Both the position numbers and the translations under genes were made by a program. From Limnobaculum xujianqingii (GTDB lineage: Bacteria > Pseudomonadota > Gammaproteobacteria > Enterobacterales > Enterobacteriaceae), in contig NZ_JABMLK010000002.1 in the NCBI RefSeq assembly GCF_013394855.1, positions 558,001 to 622,000 on the forward strand: a stretch of 64,000 bases of DNA, read 5' to 3'. The notes under the pieces were generated by a model. That model made no database searches, was not told the origin of the DNA, and saw nothing but the letters and a program-made list of their open reading frames with translations. Shown here piece after piece: positions 39,431-46,865 of the stretch (its first letter is position 1; each line of letters begins with the position of its first letter).

Positions 39431-39603
39431 GAGACTCGACCATGCAAAGCGAATAGCGCAGACAGCAACATAGCCGCCTGACTATGCGACATCCCGGCGG
39501 CGATAGCACCTAACACACCCATTCGGCAACGATGCAATTCACTCTGTTTCAAACTCGTCGAAACCCTAAAACATTCACGATGAGTGCGGCGATAAATATT
39601 CAT
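39427..39603 (-). CDS. Small hypothetical phage protein
   Basis: 58 residues from ATG 39603 (MNIYRRTHRECFRVST), preceded by AGG. It overlaps the terminase start by four bases (ATGA), which supports a real gene. C-terminal GVLGAIAAGMSHSQAAMLLSALFALHG is hydrophobic and helical. Family not recognised. Confidence 0.5.
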   Translation of the reverse strand: MNIYRRTHRECFRVSTSLKQSELHRCRMGVLGAIAAGMSHSQAAMLLSALFALHGRVS

Positions 39604-39653
39604 AGGAATAACCTGATAAATCCTTATAAAAGAAACAGTCGCCACCGGCGAGT

Positions 39654-39839
39654 TTAAATATCAGTGCAGCACTGCACCACTACCGCAGCCTGATGCGGGC
39701 CGCATAATGCTTGCATCGCTATCCACAACGACTCTTGCGGCAGTCGATCACGCCAGAAGTCAACACCAAACTGTGCCGTCAGCACATCAACAATCCGTTG
39801 AGAAACCTGAGCGTGAGTCAAGGTATCGAGTTCATTCAT
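39654..39839 (-). CDS. Small hypothetical phage protein
   Basis: 61 residues: MNELDTLTHAQVSQRIVDVLTAQFGVDFW..., acidic and helical, no known motif. Overlaps the next gene upstream by four bases. Between terminase subunits, where Mu-like phages keep short genes. Confidence 0.5.
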   Translation of the reverse strand: MNELDTLTHAQVSQRIVDVLTAQFGVDFWRDRLPQESLWIAMQALCGPHQAAVVVQCCTDI

Positions 39840-40039
39840 GATGACGTCCTCTCTATTGGGGAAGTGTCGCTCAGCGCGGCATTAATCACGCTAGCAATAT
39901 CTTTTTGATAAGCAGCAAAAACCCGACCATCAGTTAATGTGATATCTGATCGGCCAACGTAGGCATCTTTTAACACAACCGAAACGACTTGCGAGGCCAT
40001 GACATGAATGCCATCGCCAAGATAAATTAATTTATCCAT
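39836..40039 (-). CDS. Small hypothetical phage protein
   Basis: 67 residues, MDKLIYLGDGIHVMASQVVSVVLKDAY..., a short beta-rich domain. Overlaps the small terminase by eight bases and the next gene by four. Function unknown. Confidence 0.5.
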   Translation of the reverse strand: MDKLIYLGDGIHVMASQVVSVVLKDAYVGRSDITLTDGRVFAAYQKDIASVINAALSDTSPIERTSS

Positions 40040-40532
40040 AGGATTTCTCTATTACGTCACCAAAGGGCTCAAGCACTTCAGCGAATACAGGAAGGTGTTG
40101 CGGGTACTTCTCCGCAATAAATGTACCCATTGACTGAACCACTTCGAGCGCGATGGCCAACTGACTGGTTTCTGGCAATATGCGCTTACTGGCGGAGATG
40201 GATTTATTGTAGGCATCCGTGAGGCTGGCCAGCATATCCACCCGAGTCTCCAGCTTGACGCCTTCCGTATTATTCACTTCATCCATCAGGGTCTTGAACT
40301 GAATGACCAGGGCAAACAATAACGCCCGACTCACGTCTTCCAATCCGCCGCCCGCCATCATGTGCGCCGAACGCTGCTTATCCCAGTCGTCCCCCTTATC
40401 CGCCGATTCCTTTTTCCAGCGTCGGGCGGTCACAAAGGAGACGCCCGCCTGAGCAGCCGCAATCTCCATCGACAAGCCGTTAAATACATAGGCCTTACGG
40501 ATTTGGTCGCGCGTTTCCTGAGGGTGGGCCAT
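40032..40532 (-). CDS. Terminase small subunit (Mu gp27, DUF1804)
   Basis: DNA-binding partner of the packaging motor, 166 residues. The N-terminal HTH (TRDQIRKAYVFNGLSMEIAAAQAGVSFVTARRWKKESADKGDDWDKQRSAHM) is diagnostic for DUF1804. It is followed by a helical oligomerisation region. Confidence 0.88.
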   Translation of the reverse strand: MAHPQETRDQIRKAYVFNGLSMEIAAAQAGVSFVTARRWKKESADKGDDWDKQRSAHMMAGGGLEDVSRALLFALVIQFKTLMDEVNNTEGVKLETRVDMLASLTDAYNKSISASKRILPETSQLAIALEVVQSMGTFIAEKYPQHLPVFAEVLEPFGDVIEKSYG

Positions 40533-40535
40533 GAC

Positions 40536-40763
40536 TCAGAATAACCCTAGCTTGGACTGAATGACGGCAATACCGGTAGCAACCAGAGCACCCGACAAAC
40601 TACCCGCAACCGCACCGGCCACAGCACCGCTTTTCGTTGCTGCTGCCTGAATATCACTCAGGTGGTCTTCAATCCGGTCTAACTGAGCGCTGATATTTTG
40701 GAGCTCACCCACCGCCACCACTGACGAACGGCCACGAGAGCGCCTGCTTTTCTTACTTCTCAT
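40536..40763 (-). CDS. Small protein with glycine-zipper segment (Mu gp26 position)
   Basis: 75 residues. Very basic N-terminus (RSKKSRRSRGRSS), a coiled coil, then GAVAGAVAGSLSGALVATGIAVI, a glycine-zipper-like membrane-compatible helix. Position between spanin/lysis genes and terminase. Function unknown. Confidence 0.55.
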   Translation of the reverse strand: MRSKKSRRSRGRSSVVAVGELQNISAQLDRIEDHLSDIQAAATKSGAVAGAVAGSLSGALVATGIAVIQSKLGLF

Positions 40764-41002
40764 TTATCGGCTTTCCTATCCAGTTTGTTATCAATGCGTT
40801 CAATACGCTGTTTAATGTCAGTAATTAGGTCTTTTAATACGGAGAAATCCCGGTCAGCTTCCAGCCGGGGCTGGTACTTATCCTTGATTTCTTTTATTTC
40901 AGATTGCAGGCTTTTGATATCGTCTTGCAGACGTTTGATCCAAATCCCGCCAAAAAAGCAGGCCAGCCCTAAAACGAGCTGAAACGCTATGTCTAAAGTC
41001 AT
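40760..41002 (-). CDS. Membrane-anchored coiled-coil protein (DUF2730-like, Mu gp25 position)
   Basis: 80 residues. One N-terminal membrane helix (IAFQLVLGLACFFGGIWI) and a long charged coiled coil. Resembles the DUF2730 proteins in this place of Mu-like genomes. Overlaps both neighbours by four bases. Confidence 0.6.
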   Translation of the reverse strand: MTLDIAFQLVLGLACFFGGIWIKRLQDDIKSLQSEIKEIKDKYQPRLEADRDFSVLKDLITDIKQRIERIDNKLDRKADK

Positions 41003-41604
41003 TTATTGCGCTCCCAGCGCCCGATAGCATTCAGTTGCTCTTCAAGTTTGTTGCAGTATTCGCCGTAGTCGGCGGCGTGGGCGAGGAGGTCATCTGGTGA
41101 TAACCCGGCTTCGGCACACCCGGTTTGACTGGCATCTGTATCAGTGCCGCTGGGATGAGTGGGCAGACATTGATTATCTGTGGCGTATCCGAGTGCGGCA
41201 CGGTAGAGCCGCAAGCCGTTAGCACCAAGGCCAGTATAGCCATGACCATCTTTCTGAGTTGCATTGTTGATACTCCGTTGAAGTTCTTGCTTTGTGGTCT
41301 GAAGCTGTTGCTTGACCGTTTCCAGTTCCCCCGTCACCCGCTGACTTTCTGCGGTCGCCCGGCGTTGTTTTTCCACCGCTTCGGTCAGCGCCCGATTCTG
41401 AGCTTGGGCCACTGCGGTGCGCTCTTTTTCCCAGTTGGCCTGATCAGTGGTATGAGCCAGCGTGAGTTCACTGATATCAGCCTGATAGGCTTTCTCTGTG
41501 AACCACGTTCCCGCCGCCACACCGCCTGCAAATATCGCAAGGTAGACCGCCAGTGTGATAAGCAGAGTTTTGTACTTGATAACAAGGGTAATGAAATTAC
41601 TCAC
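40999..41604 (-). CDS. Inner-membrane spanin subunit (Rz-like)
   Basis: Final-step lysis protein that fuses inner and outer membranes. 201 residues from GTG 41604, with GAGGTC upstream. One N-terminal membrane helix (LLITLAVYLAIFAGGVAAG), then a long periplasmic coiled coil. The frame to 41673 has an unlikely N-terminus. A second lipoprotein gene is nested inside it in another frame, the classic Rz/Rz1 arrangement. Confidence 0.82.
   Translation of the reverse strand: MSNFITLVIKYKTLLITLAVYLAIFAGGVAAGTWFTEKAYQADISELTLAHTTDQANWEKERTAVAQAQNRALTEAVEKQRRATAESQRVTGELETVKQQLQTTKQELQRSINNATQKDGHGYTGLGANGLRLYRAALGYATDNQCLPTHPSGTDTDASQTGCAEAGLSPDDLLAHAADYGEYCNKLEEQLNAIGRWERNK
41031..41264 (-). CDS. 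Outer-membrane spanin lipoprotein (Rz1-like), nested in Rz
   Basis: 77 residues, MQLRKMVMAILALVLTACGSTVPHSD. It has a short signal peptide with lipobox LVLTAC and a Pro-rich mature part (VKPGVPKPGYHQMTSSPTPPTT). Wholly inside the spanin gene in a different frame. Rz1 lipoproteins pair with Rz across the periplasm. Confidence 0.8.
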   Translation of the reverse strand: MQLRKMVMAILALVLTACGSTVPHSDTPQIINVCPLIPAALIQMPVKPGVPKPGYHQMTSSPTPPTTANTATNLKSN

Positions 41605-41839
41605 TGGGATTGACCTCTCGGCTTCGTTTAATGGCGGCCTGCTTAGAGGCTTGGCTTTGAGCCACCCATGCACCGAGATAGCCGATATATAACCACTCAG
41701 TTAACTCGCCTTTAAAGGTGCAATAAATCAGGGTGAAAGTGGACGCAAGGAATGCAGCGACAATCAGCGTGTCTGATGTTGACAGCCGCTGACTCGACTC
41801 ATTGGTAATTAACTGAAGGAGCTTTTTAGAGAGTGACAT
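41597..41839 (-). CDS. Small membrane protein, holin candidate (DUF2644-like)
   Basis: 80 residues from ATG 41839 (MSLSKKLLQLITNESS). Two hydrophobic segments (LIVAAFLASTFTLIYCTF and WLYIGYLGAWVAQS) with a basic C-terminus. It sits between endolysin and spanin, so a holin or antiholin role is likely. Its family resembles DUF2644 of Mu-like phages. Confidence 0.6.
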   Translation of the reverse strand: MSLSKKLLQLITNESSQRLSTSDTLIVAAFLASTFTLIYCTFKGELTEWLYIGYLGAWVAQSQASKQAAIKRSREVNPSE

Positions 41840-42075
41840 CAGGCTACCCCCAGTCGGGCTAGACGGATATCGAACTCCGTCACGCTGGCCCAACCTTTGC
41901 GATACACTGTCTGGTACGTGGCGTAGCGACTGAACAAAGGCACTTTGTCCGTCGGCTGACCAGCCACAACTAGAGCGATATGGGCTTCCCGTGCATCTTC
42001 AAAAATCCGCAGGTAACGAGGATTTTTAAGCTCAGGCATACGTTTAATGAACTGTGCTGAGGATGCCTTTATCAT
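41839..42075 (-). CDS. Conserved small phage protein in lysis module
   Basis: 78 residues, PELKNPRYLRIFEDAREAHIALVVAGQPTDKVPLFSRYATYQTVYRKGWASVTEFDIRLARLG. Soluble, basic. Overlaps both neighbours by one to four bases. Family not recognised with certainty. Confidence 0.55.
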   Translation of the reverse strand: MIKASSAQFIKRMPELKNPRYLRIFEDAREAHIALVVAGQPTDKVPLFSRYATYQTVYRKGWASVTEFDIRLARLGVA

Positions 42076-42248
42076 GATACCCCCTGACGTTTAGCTGCTT
42101 TTACGGCCTTTCGCAGGAAGTTAAGGTCATGGGCAGCGCGGATTTTTCGCCAGGTATAATCACAGGTAAGCGCAAGCAATAAGGTCGTTAGGGCAATACC
42201 ACCCAACACGCAGACGGTGACGCCAAGCAACTGAAAAATGGCCGTCAT
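42072..42248 (-). CDS. 58-residue membrane protein, second holin candidate
   Basis: Reads MTAIFQLLGVTVCVLGG... with one long hydrophobic segment (LLGVTVCVLGGIALTTLLLA), then a basic tail ending KAAKRQGVS. The start overlaps the endolysin stop (ATGA) and its stop overlaps the next ATG, so it fits the operon perfectly. One membrane span plus position next to endolysin makes it a holin/pinholin candidate. Confidence 0.65.
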   Translation of the reverse strand: MTAIFQLLGVTVCVLGGIALTTLLLALTCDYTWRKIRAAHDLNFLRKAVKAAKRQGVS

Positions 42249-42769
42249 TCTGCCGCCTCATAAACCCAACTTTCAAGCGGTGACATCCCTAACGCTAACC
42301 AGCCGGTGACCTCAAAGCCCGGACAAATCTTCGTCCATTCATTAGCGGTAATTTTACCGTCACCGTTCAGGTCGGGTGATAGATCACGGTGGCCGCAGAT
42401 ATCAGCATTGGGGTATTTGTCCCGCAAAGACGTCACCAGCGACGCTAATGAATCCCATTGTTCGGCGGTAAACTGGTCAGTACCCACCATGCAGATCCCG
42501 ATAGAACCTGTGTTATACCCTTTGACGTGCGCACCAGTTTCACCCTGAGCACGCCCAGTCTCAACGACACCATTGGTATCAATGACAAAGTGGTAACCGA
42601 TATGGCGCAATTCATTATTGAAGGTATTGACGAAAGGACTGGAGCGCTGAAAGCCCCGGTCTTTGTGCCAACGGTTAATCACCTGAGCGGCGGTTTCATT
42701 GCGGGCTGCGAGTCTGCGGCCGTTCTTAGAGGCGGCGCAGTGAATGACAATACGTTTGATAGAAGCCAT
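42245..42769 (-). CDS. Endolysin, N-acetylmuramoyl-L-alanine amidase
   Basis: Amidase_2-family zinc enzyme that cuts the sugar-peptide bond of murein, 174 residues. Zinc ligands are in IKRIVIHCAAS (His), DICGHRDLSPD (His) and the later Cys of WTKICPGF. RHIGYHFVID and GICMVGTD complete the fold. An EF-hand-like loop DLNGDGKITANEW lies between the last two ligands. There is no normal ribosome-binding site: a terminator-like hairpin abuts the ATG. Confidence 0.92.
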   Translation of the reverse strand: MASIKRIVIHCAASKNGRRLAARNETAAQVINRWHKDRGFQRSSPFVNTFNNELRHIGYHFVIDTNGVVETGRAQGETGAHVKGYNTGSIGICMVGTDQFTAEQWDSLASLVTSLRDKYPNADICGHRDLSPDLNGDGKITANEWTKICPGFEVTGWLALGMSPLESWVYEAAE

Positions 42770-42799
42770 AAAAAAACACCATCTAATTTAAGATGGTGT
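42770..42799 (-). terminator. Hairpin with T7 directly before the endolysin ATG
   Basis: Minus strand ACACCATCT-TAAATT-AGATGGTGT then TTTTTTT-ATG. It is a good intrinsic terminator for the mor transcript. It also hides the only GGTG that could serve as ribosome-binding site for the endolysin. Confidence 0.75.
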
Positions 42800-42850
42800 T
42801 AGTGTTGAATATTATGGCTCTTCGTGCGGCGTGAAAGGGTTCAGTGGGTT
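42800..42850 (-). promoter_or_regulatory. Candidate late promoter with activator box (copy 1)
   Basis: AACCCACTGAACCC on the minus strand at 42837-42850, followed by TTTCACGCCGCACG and CATAATATTC as -10. It corresponds in position to Mu Plys. Confidence 0.6.
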
Positions 42851-43343
42851 AAGGGTTAGACGCATCAATAATAGCAGTTTCTTCTTTTGTTGGGCTAGGC
42901 GGTATTTTTATTTCATTGACACACTCATTACGAGAATGCAGATAATCCGCCTCCGCAGCAGCAAGTTCTTTACTCTCACTTTTCCCCAATCGAGCAAGAT
43001 CTTGACGTGCTGTCCACATTGAATCGACATGATAAATCAACTCGCGGCATGATGGGAATGGTGTCTCAACCAGACTATTACCAAAGAGCTGATCGGCATC
43101 CTCCCTCAAGCGCTGTATATGTCGGCTATGTGTAGCAACCTCAGGCAACCCACGAAACTGACTATAGGCTTTTGCAATATCAATACCCAAATCGACAGTG
43201 ACTACAACTTCCGTTACTAACGCTATAACATCATTAACCTGAGCGTTATACTTTTTCACCATAGCTGAATTATCTACCTGAGCGGCCCAGACAGGGCCAA
43301 ATCCGAATAGCGCAACTATTATAACCATGTCTTTTAACTTCAT
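42849..43343 (-). CDS. Secreted hypothetical protein downstream of mor
   Basis: 164 residues with a signal peptide (MKLKDMVIIVALFGFGPVWA/AQV) and a helical mature domain with two Cys (PSCRELIY, NECVNEI). No recognised family. It ends EETAIIDASNP, a peptide also found twice in the tail hub protein. Its stop codon touches the late-promoter box. Expressed with mor, so a periplasmic role during the switch to late genes, or superinfection exclusion, is conceivable. Confidence 0.65.
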   Translation of the reverse strand: MKLKDMVIIVALFGFGPVWAAQVDNSAMVKKYNAQVNDVIALVTEVVVTVDLGIDIAKAYSQFRGLPEVATHSRHIQRLREDADQLFGNSLVETPFPSCRELIYHVDSMWTARQDLARLGKSESKELAAAEADYLHSRNECVNEIKIPPSPTKEETAIIDASNP

Positions 43344-43354
43344 AATTTAAATCC

Positions 43355-43789
43355 TTAAAATAATGAATCTTGTTTAACAGGTTGAGCGCCATTGCGTTTA
43401 TTCAGTAGATCCCAAGCAAAGCGGTCTGTAAAACCATAGCGCGGACAAAGCATGGACAAGGCCATCAATACTGACGTTCCAGTACTACGTAAGTCATTCA
43501 GTTCAGCAATAAACCGCCGGTTACGCGCTTCACGAAAAGCGACGGCACAACGGGGGATGAATAAATCCTCACCGCCAAAATGTCCCATCAACTTATCAGC
43601 AGCATCTTTACCTACCGCATGGATAAGCATATCAACACGGGTCTTACCAAGCGCACTGATGCCTTTGGAGAACGGAAAGGAGACTCCGCCCAGAGCTTCT
43701 ACTAATTTCAGGGTCGCAGGATAACCAATAATTTCAGCAATCTCCAGTATACTCTCAGGGAGCAGCTCTTTTAAATCTTCAAAATTCAT
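43355..43789 (-). CDS. mor: Mor/C-type transcription activator
   Basis: Activator of phage middle/late promoters, 144 residues. LLPESILEIAEIIGYPATLKLVEALGGVSFPFSKG is the Mor dimerisation domain. The C-terminal SVLMALSMLCPRYGFTDRFAWDLLNKR lies in the place of the HTH but is not an obvious helix-turn-helix. Only one Mor/C homologue was found, whereas Mu has both Mor and C, so this protein may act directly on the late boxes. Overlaps gemA. Confidence 0.85.
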   Translation of the reverse strand: MNFEDLKELLPESILEIAEIIGYPATLKLVEALGGVSFPFSKGISALGKTRVDMLIHAVGKDAADKLMGHFGGEDLFIPRCAVAFREARNRRFIAELNDLRSTGTSVLMALSMLCPRYGFTDRFAWDLLNKRNGAQPVKQDSLF

Positions 43790-44184
43790 GAACCACCTCG
43801 ACGTTTAGCGTCAATAATGAGCGCCTGCATCAGCTTAGTCAGCTCCGCATAAGACAGCCATTCAATCACTGACTGCTTAAACATTTTCAGACTCATGGCC
43901 TCCGCATAATCCCAGCTACGCCCAGCAGATGTCAGTAACGCCTTGATTTTGGCTAGGGTCTTTTTCTTGCCTTCAGACACATTAGGAAGACGGCCGTAAC
44001 CCTTTGCGGTAGGAATAAAGCCTTGCGTTTTCATATGGCTTAATACTTTCTCAAGCTCATCGATATTGCAGGCGGTAGAACTGGCGCGGCCAGTAATCCG
44101 ATAGAGCACATCACGGTAAACCTCATCCGTCCAACATAGCGACGACTTACCGATATGGATTAGCTTAATCAGCCTTTTTTTCAT
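43786..44184 (-). CDS. gemA: GemA-family protein (Mu gp16, DUF1018)
   Basis: 132 residues. LIKLIHIGKSSLCWTDEVYRDVLYRITGRASSTACNIDELEKVLSHMKTQGFIP is the hallmark region. Mu GemA modulates host gene expression and DNA topology. Lies directly before mor as in other Mu-like phages. Confidence 0.9.
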   Translation of the reverse strand: MKKRLIKLIHIGKSSLCWTDEVYRDVLYRITGRASSTACNIDELEKVLSHMKTQGFIPTAKGYGRLPNVSEGKKKTLAKIKALLTSAGRSWDYAEAMSLKMFKQSVIEWLSYAELTKLMQALIIDAKRRGGS

Positions 44185-44864
44185 AGTTCCTCCCTCTGTT
44201 GGCCTGAATAGCGATAATCTTTGATTTCTGCTATTGCTGACAAAATAAGTTGGGTGAAATTATCGCTTAACATATCGCTGAAACCATCATCACCGGAGCA
44301 AGCAACATGCATCTTTAGCGCTGATAAATCAGTCCTCTCCATTGGCTCTTTGCATAGTTCACGGAACCGGGCCATAAATAGCACCTCAGCGAAATGAGAG
44401 TTATGTGGAACAATCTGGCGGGTAGATGGTTCAATCTCGTTCAATACAGGCCACGTACGATGAGGATCAATAAACATATCCCGCTTTTCTGTTGCCAGAG
44501 CAATTAAATCAGCACGTTTGACGATAGGACTAGGGAGCGGTGGTAACCCGAATTTTTCACGGATAACCCAATCAAAGCGATTTTCTATACGCTTATAGTC
44601 AGGTAACAGGTGTTTTAACGGTGATGGAATATCACAGCAATATGCTTCGGCGGCATCGTGTAATAAAGCTTCTAAGGCGAACTCTTCCGGGACAATATGA
44701 CTAACAAACACGGAGTGTTGAGCAACGCTATAAAATGTATGCACATGCCCGGAATAACGGCATGTATGAGCCAGAGCCTGAGCAATATCAGAAATGATAA
44801 TGCTGTCAGCTGTTGGGTTCAGGTAGTCCACTTGACGGCCTGAAACGGTGCAAAGATATGTCAT
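44181..44864 (-). CDS. HD-domain phosphohydrolase (YfbR-like)
   Basis: 227 residues. Metal-binding HD motif: YSGHVHTFYSVAQHSVFVSHIVP, ALEALLHDAAEAYCCDIPSPLKHLL, then VKRADLIAL as the distal Asp. Closest to HD hydrolases acting on nucleotides (YfbR type, 5'-deoxynucleotidase). Not part of the Mu core, so an accessory gene for nucleotide metabolism or counter-defence (inference). Overlaps gemA by four bases. Confidence 0.72.
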   Translation of the reverse strand: MTYLCTVSGRQVDYLNPTADSIIISDIAQALAHTCRYSGHVHTFYSVAQHSVFVSHIVPEEFALEALLHDAAEAYCCDIPSPLKHLLPDYKRIENRFDWVIREKFGLPPLPSPIVKRADLIALATEKRDMFIDPHRTWPVLNEIEPSTRQIVPHNSHFAEVLFMARFRELCKEPMERTDLSALKMHVACSGDDGFSDMLSDNFTQLILSAIAEIKDYRYSGQQREEL

Positions 44865-45523
44865 AGTGCGTCTCCTGATTGAGATTTCTGCTCTATGTAT
44901 TTCATGATACTTCTGGCCACATTAACGGCCCATGAACTCGCCTCGAAAGACAATGAACCATTGCCGCCACGCCATAAAAAATCAGGCGGAAAACTATTAG
45001 TATCAGTGACCCATTCATTCCATTGCTGCTGCATACACTCCAGAATTATGCCGGGTGTTAATGCTGATGAATGAGCTTGTTGCTGGCTTAGTTCCGGTGA
45101 TGCTGATGCAGGTAACGAAACAAATTTATGAACGCGGTCTAAGTGCATTTCATATTCATTGTGATCTATTAGATATCGAAAAGATGATTTCGATATTTCA
45201 GTAATAGTGGCAGTGTTGTGGCCACCATTGACCCAATACACTTTACACCGTTCGCCTACCTCAGGAATCCAAGCTACTGACTGAGATAGTACCGGTGACG
45301 CGTAGAGCGGGATGTCACGACCAAAACCAAACGGTTTTTTCCACATATCCCCATTATTTTCTTTAAAGCTCAACTCTTCGGAATCAGTCCACGCGACAGG
45401 CTGACCCTCTAGTTGTCTATATGCCAGTAGCTCTCTGGCGATAAAAACGCCTTCTTCCTGGCTCTGACGAACTGAGCCATAAGCTATTTTTTCCAGTCTC
45501 TCAATGCTTAATTTATCACTCAT
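44861..45523 (-). CDS. Hypothetical early phage protein (Ea22-like region)
   Basis: About 220 residues from tandem ATGs 45523/45520 with AGAGG upstream. MSDKLSIERLEKIAYG ... FIARELLAYRQLE resembles the N-termini of Ea22-type phage proteins. The middle has two GQPVAW/SVAWIPEVGERCKVYW repeats. The C-terminus is a FLWRGGNGSLSFEASSWAVNVARSIM helix. Function unknown. Confidence 0.55.
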   Translation of the reverse strand: MSDKLSIERLEKIAYGSVRQSQEEGVFIARELLAYRQLEGQPVAWTDSEELSFKENNGDMWKKPFGFGRDIPLYASPVLSQSVAWIPEVGERCKVYWVNGGHNTATITEISKSSFRYLIDHNEYEMHLDRVHKFVSLPASASPELSQQQAHSSALTPGIILECMQQQWNEWVTDTNSFPPDFLWRGGNGSLSFEASSWAVNVARSIMKYIEQKSQSGDAL

Positions 45524-45525
45524 CA

Positions 45526-45906
45526 TCACACCTCTAAGTTTGCGTGACCGGTCACGTCGGTTAAATTCAATGAACGACAATCCCGCGTAAACCAGCACGC
45601 CGATTCACCTTTAAATGAACTGCCACAGCCTTTAGGTAAGTCTTCACCGCAGTGCTTGCATGTTCCGAGAAGGGCTTCCTGACGCTCTAATCGTTCGAGT
45701 TCGCACAGGAGCAATAAAGAAATAAAGTCATTACGGGAGTAAGGCTCCCGCCCCGGATTACGGCGAGCGCGTAACGCTTCCAGCGCTTGATACTCGCGGT
45801 CGCAAAGGATCACTTCTAAACGATGCTGACCAAACCGTTTAGCCTGACGCGCCCGCTGGAGGCGCTTACGGGCAGTTGCTTGAGTTTTGGATTTAAGATT
45901 AGACAT
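45526..45906 (-). CDS. Hypothetical early phage protein with CxxC zinc pair
   Basis: 126 residues. Very basic N-terminus (KTQATARKRLQRARQAKRFGQHRLEVILCDREYQALEALRARR) and later CKHCGEDLP with further Cys (SACWFTRDC), a probable small zinc site. Looks nucleic-acid binding. No family recognised. Confidence 0.55.
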   Translation of the reverse strand: MSNLKSKTQATARKRLQRARQAKRFGQHRLEVILCDREYQALEALRARRNPGREPYSRNDFISLLLLCELERLERQEALLGTCKHCGEDLPKGCGSSFKGESACWFTRDCRSLNLTDVTGHANLEV

Positions 45907-46318
45907 CGGAGATAGACTCCAGCATTAACCCCTTAATTCGCTTGTACTGGCGAACGACTGAAGCGGCTGTTTTGAACGTAGGTAGATAGAATTCAAAACG
46001 ACTGCGCAAGTTTGGATATTCTTTTAACGACTGGCGCTTACCGAAAATCTTTTCTATCTGCTTGATTTGACGAGTGGTATAGAGAGCCGCACTTGCTTTA
46101 CGCCAAAGAGTGACCACCAAAGGATTGAATGAATCACCACTAGGATGCCCCCAGCTGTACTGAATACTATTGTCAATGAAAACAAACAGCTCCGTTTTCC
46201 CCTCGCTCACGGAACGGCGAGCGATACTGATGGTCAGGTCATTTAATTTAAACTCCACCCGGCCGAATAGGGTCTTTAGTTCAGCCTCGATCTCGTTCCA
46301 TTTTTCTTTAGTAATCAT
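45899..46318 (-). CDS. Hypothetical early phage protein
   Basis: 139 residues, basic, mixed alpha/beta (EAELKTLFGRVEFKLNDLTISIARRSVSEGKTELFVFIDN). No motif recognised. Overlaps neighbours on both sides, so clearly part of the early operon. Confidence 0.55.
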   Translation of the reverse strand: MITKEKWNEIEAELKTLFGRVEFKLNDLTISIARRSVSEGKTELFVFIDNSIQYSWGHPSGDSFNPLVVTLWRKASAALYTTRQIKQIEKIFGKRQSLKEYPNLRSRFEFYLPTFKTAASVVRQYKRIKGLMLESISDV

Positions 46319-46464
46319 TTGACTATTAACCCCGCGACTTTCTTACCCACCCAAACCCCAAAGCGGATCCAGTAAATGGCGGCGATAACACCAAGGTAAC
46401 CACCAAATCCGATCCCCACACCCAGCCCAATGACCGCAAGCAGAATATCAATCACGTCTTTCAT
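46315..46464 (-). CDS. 49-residue membrane protein
   Basis: Reads MKDVIDILLAVIGLGVGIG..., with one or two hydrophobic segments rich in Gly (LLAVIGLGVGIGFGGYLGVIAAIYWI) and ends VGKKVAGLIVK. Start overlaps the stop of the Lar-like gene; its stop overlaps the next ATG. Too short for most gene finders. Might be a small exclusion protein (inference). Confidence 0.6.
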   Translation of the reverse strand: MKDVIDILLAVIGLGVGIGFGGYLGVIAAIYWIRFGVWVGKKVAGLIVK

Positions 46465-46775
46465 AATGCGGGCTCCTCATCCAGACGGGTATTCCAGCAC
46501 TCAATCGCGGACAAGAACGCGGCCTCATGAATGCGCAGGCATTCGTCTTTATCTGCAATCGCGCCCGTCATGCCTTCAGGTGGAGTGAAGTCACCAGGGA
46601 CAGAAGCACCGCAACACTCGCATTCAACACTGTAGTAAGGTGTCCATGAATTACTGACAGTTAGATCGTCGGAGGCGCAGAACGGACAGTTTTGCAGAGC
46701 AGGATCGATACCTTTTTGGTATTCGCCATGTCCTGACCAGTCCGTATTTAATGCACCAATAAATGTATATTCCAT
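46461..46775 (-). CDS. Lar-like zinc-ribbon protein (restriction alleviation family)
   Basis: 104 residues. NCPFCASDDLTVSNSW ... YYSVECECCGASVPG is the double-CxxC zinc ribbon of Lar/DUF551-region proteins, and AFLSAIECWNTR is the conserved end. Rac Lar relieves type I restriction. That role is inferred here from family only. Confidence 0.7.
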   Translation of the reverse strand: MEYTFIGALNTDWSGHGEYQKGIDPALQNCPFCASDDLTVSNSWTPYYSVECECCGASVPGDFTPPEGMTGAIADKDECLRIHEAAFLSAIECWNTRLDEEPAL

Positions 46776-46831
46776 ACCGATTACCTCGATTTAGGCGTAA
46801 GCCAGCCCCGGCGGGTTTACGCCAAATAAAA

Positions 46832-46859
46832 TTTAAATAGTGTTTAAATCAGGTTTAAA
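46832..46859. repeat. Phased TTTAAA triplet, site 2
   Basis: TTTAAA at 46832, 46843 and 46854, exactly 11 bases apart, in the noncoding 90 bases between two early genes. See 34289 and 52392. Confidence 0.85.
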
Positions 46860-46865
46860 TAATGC

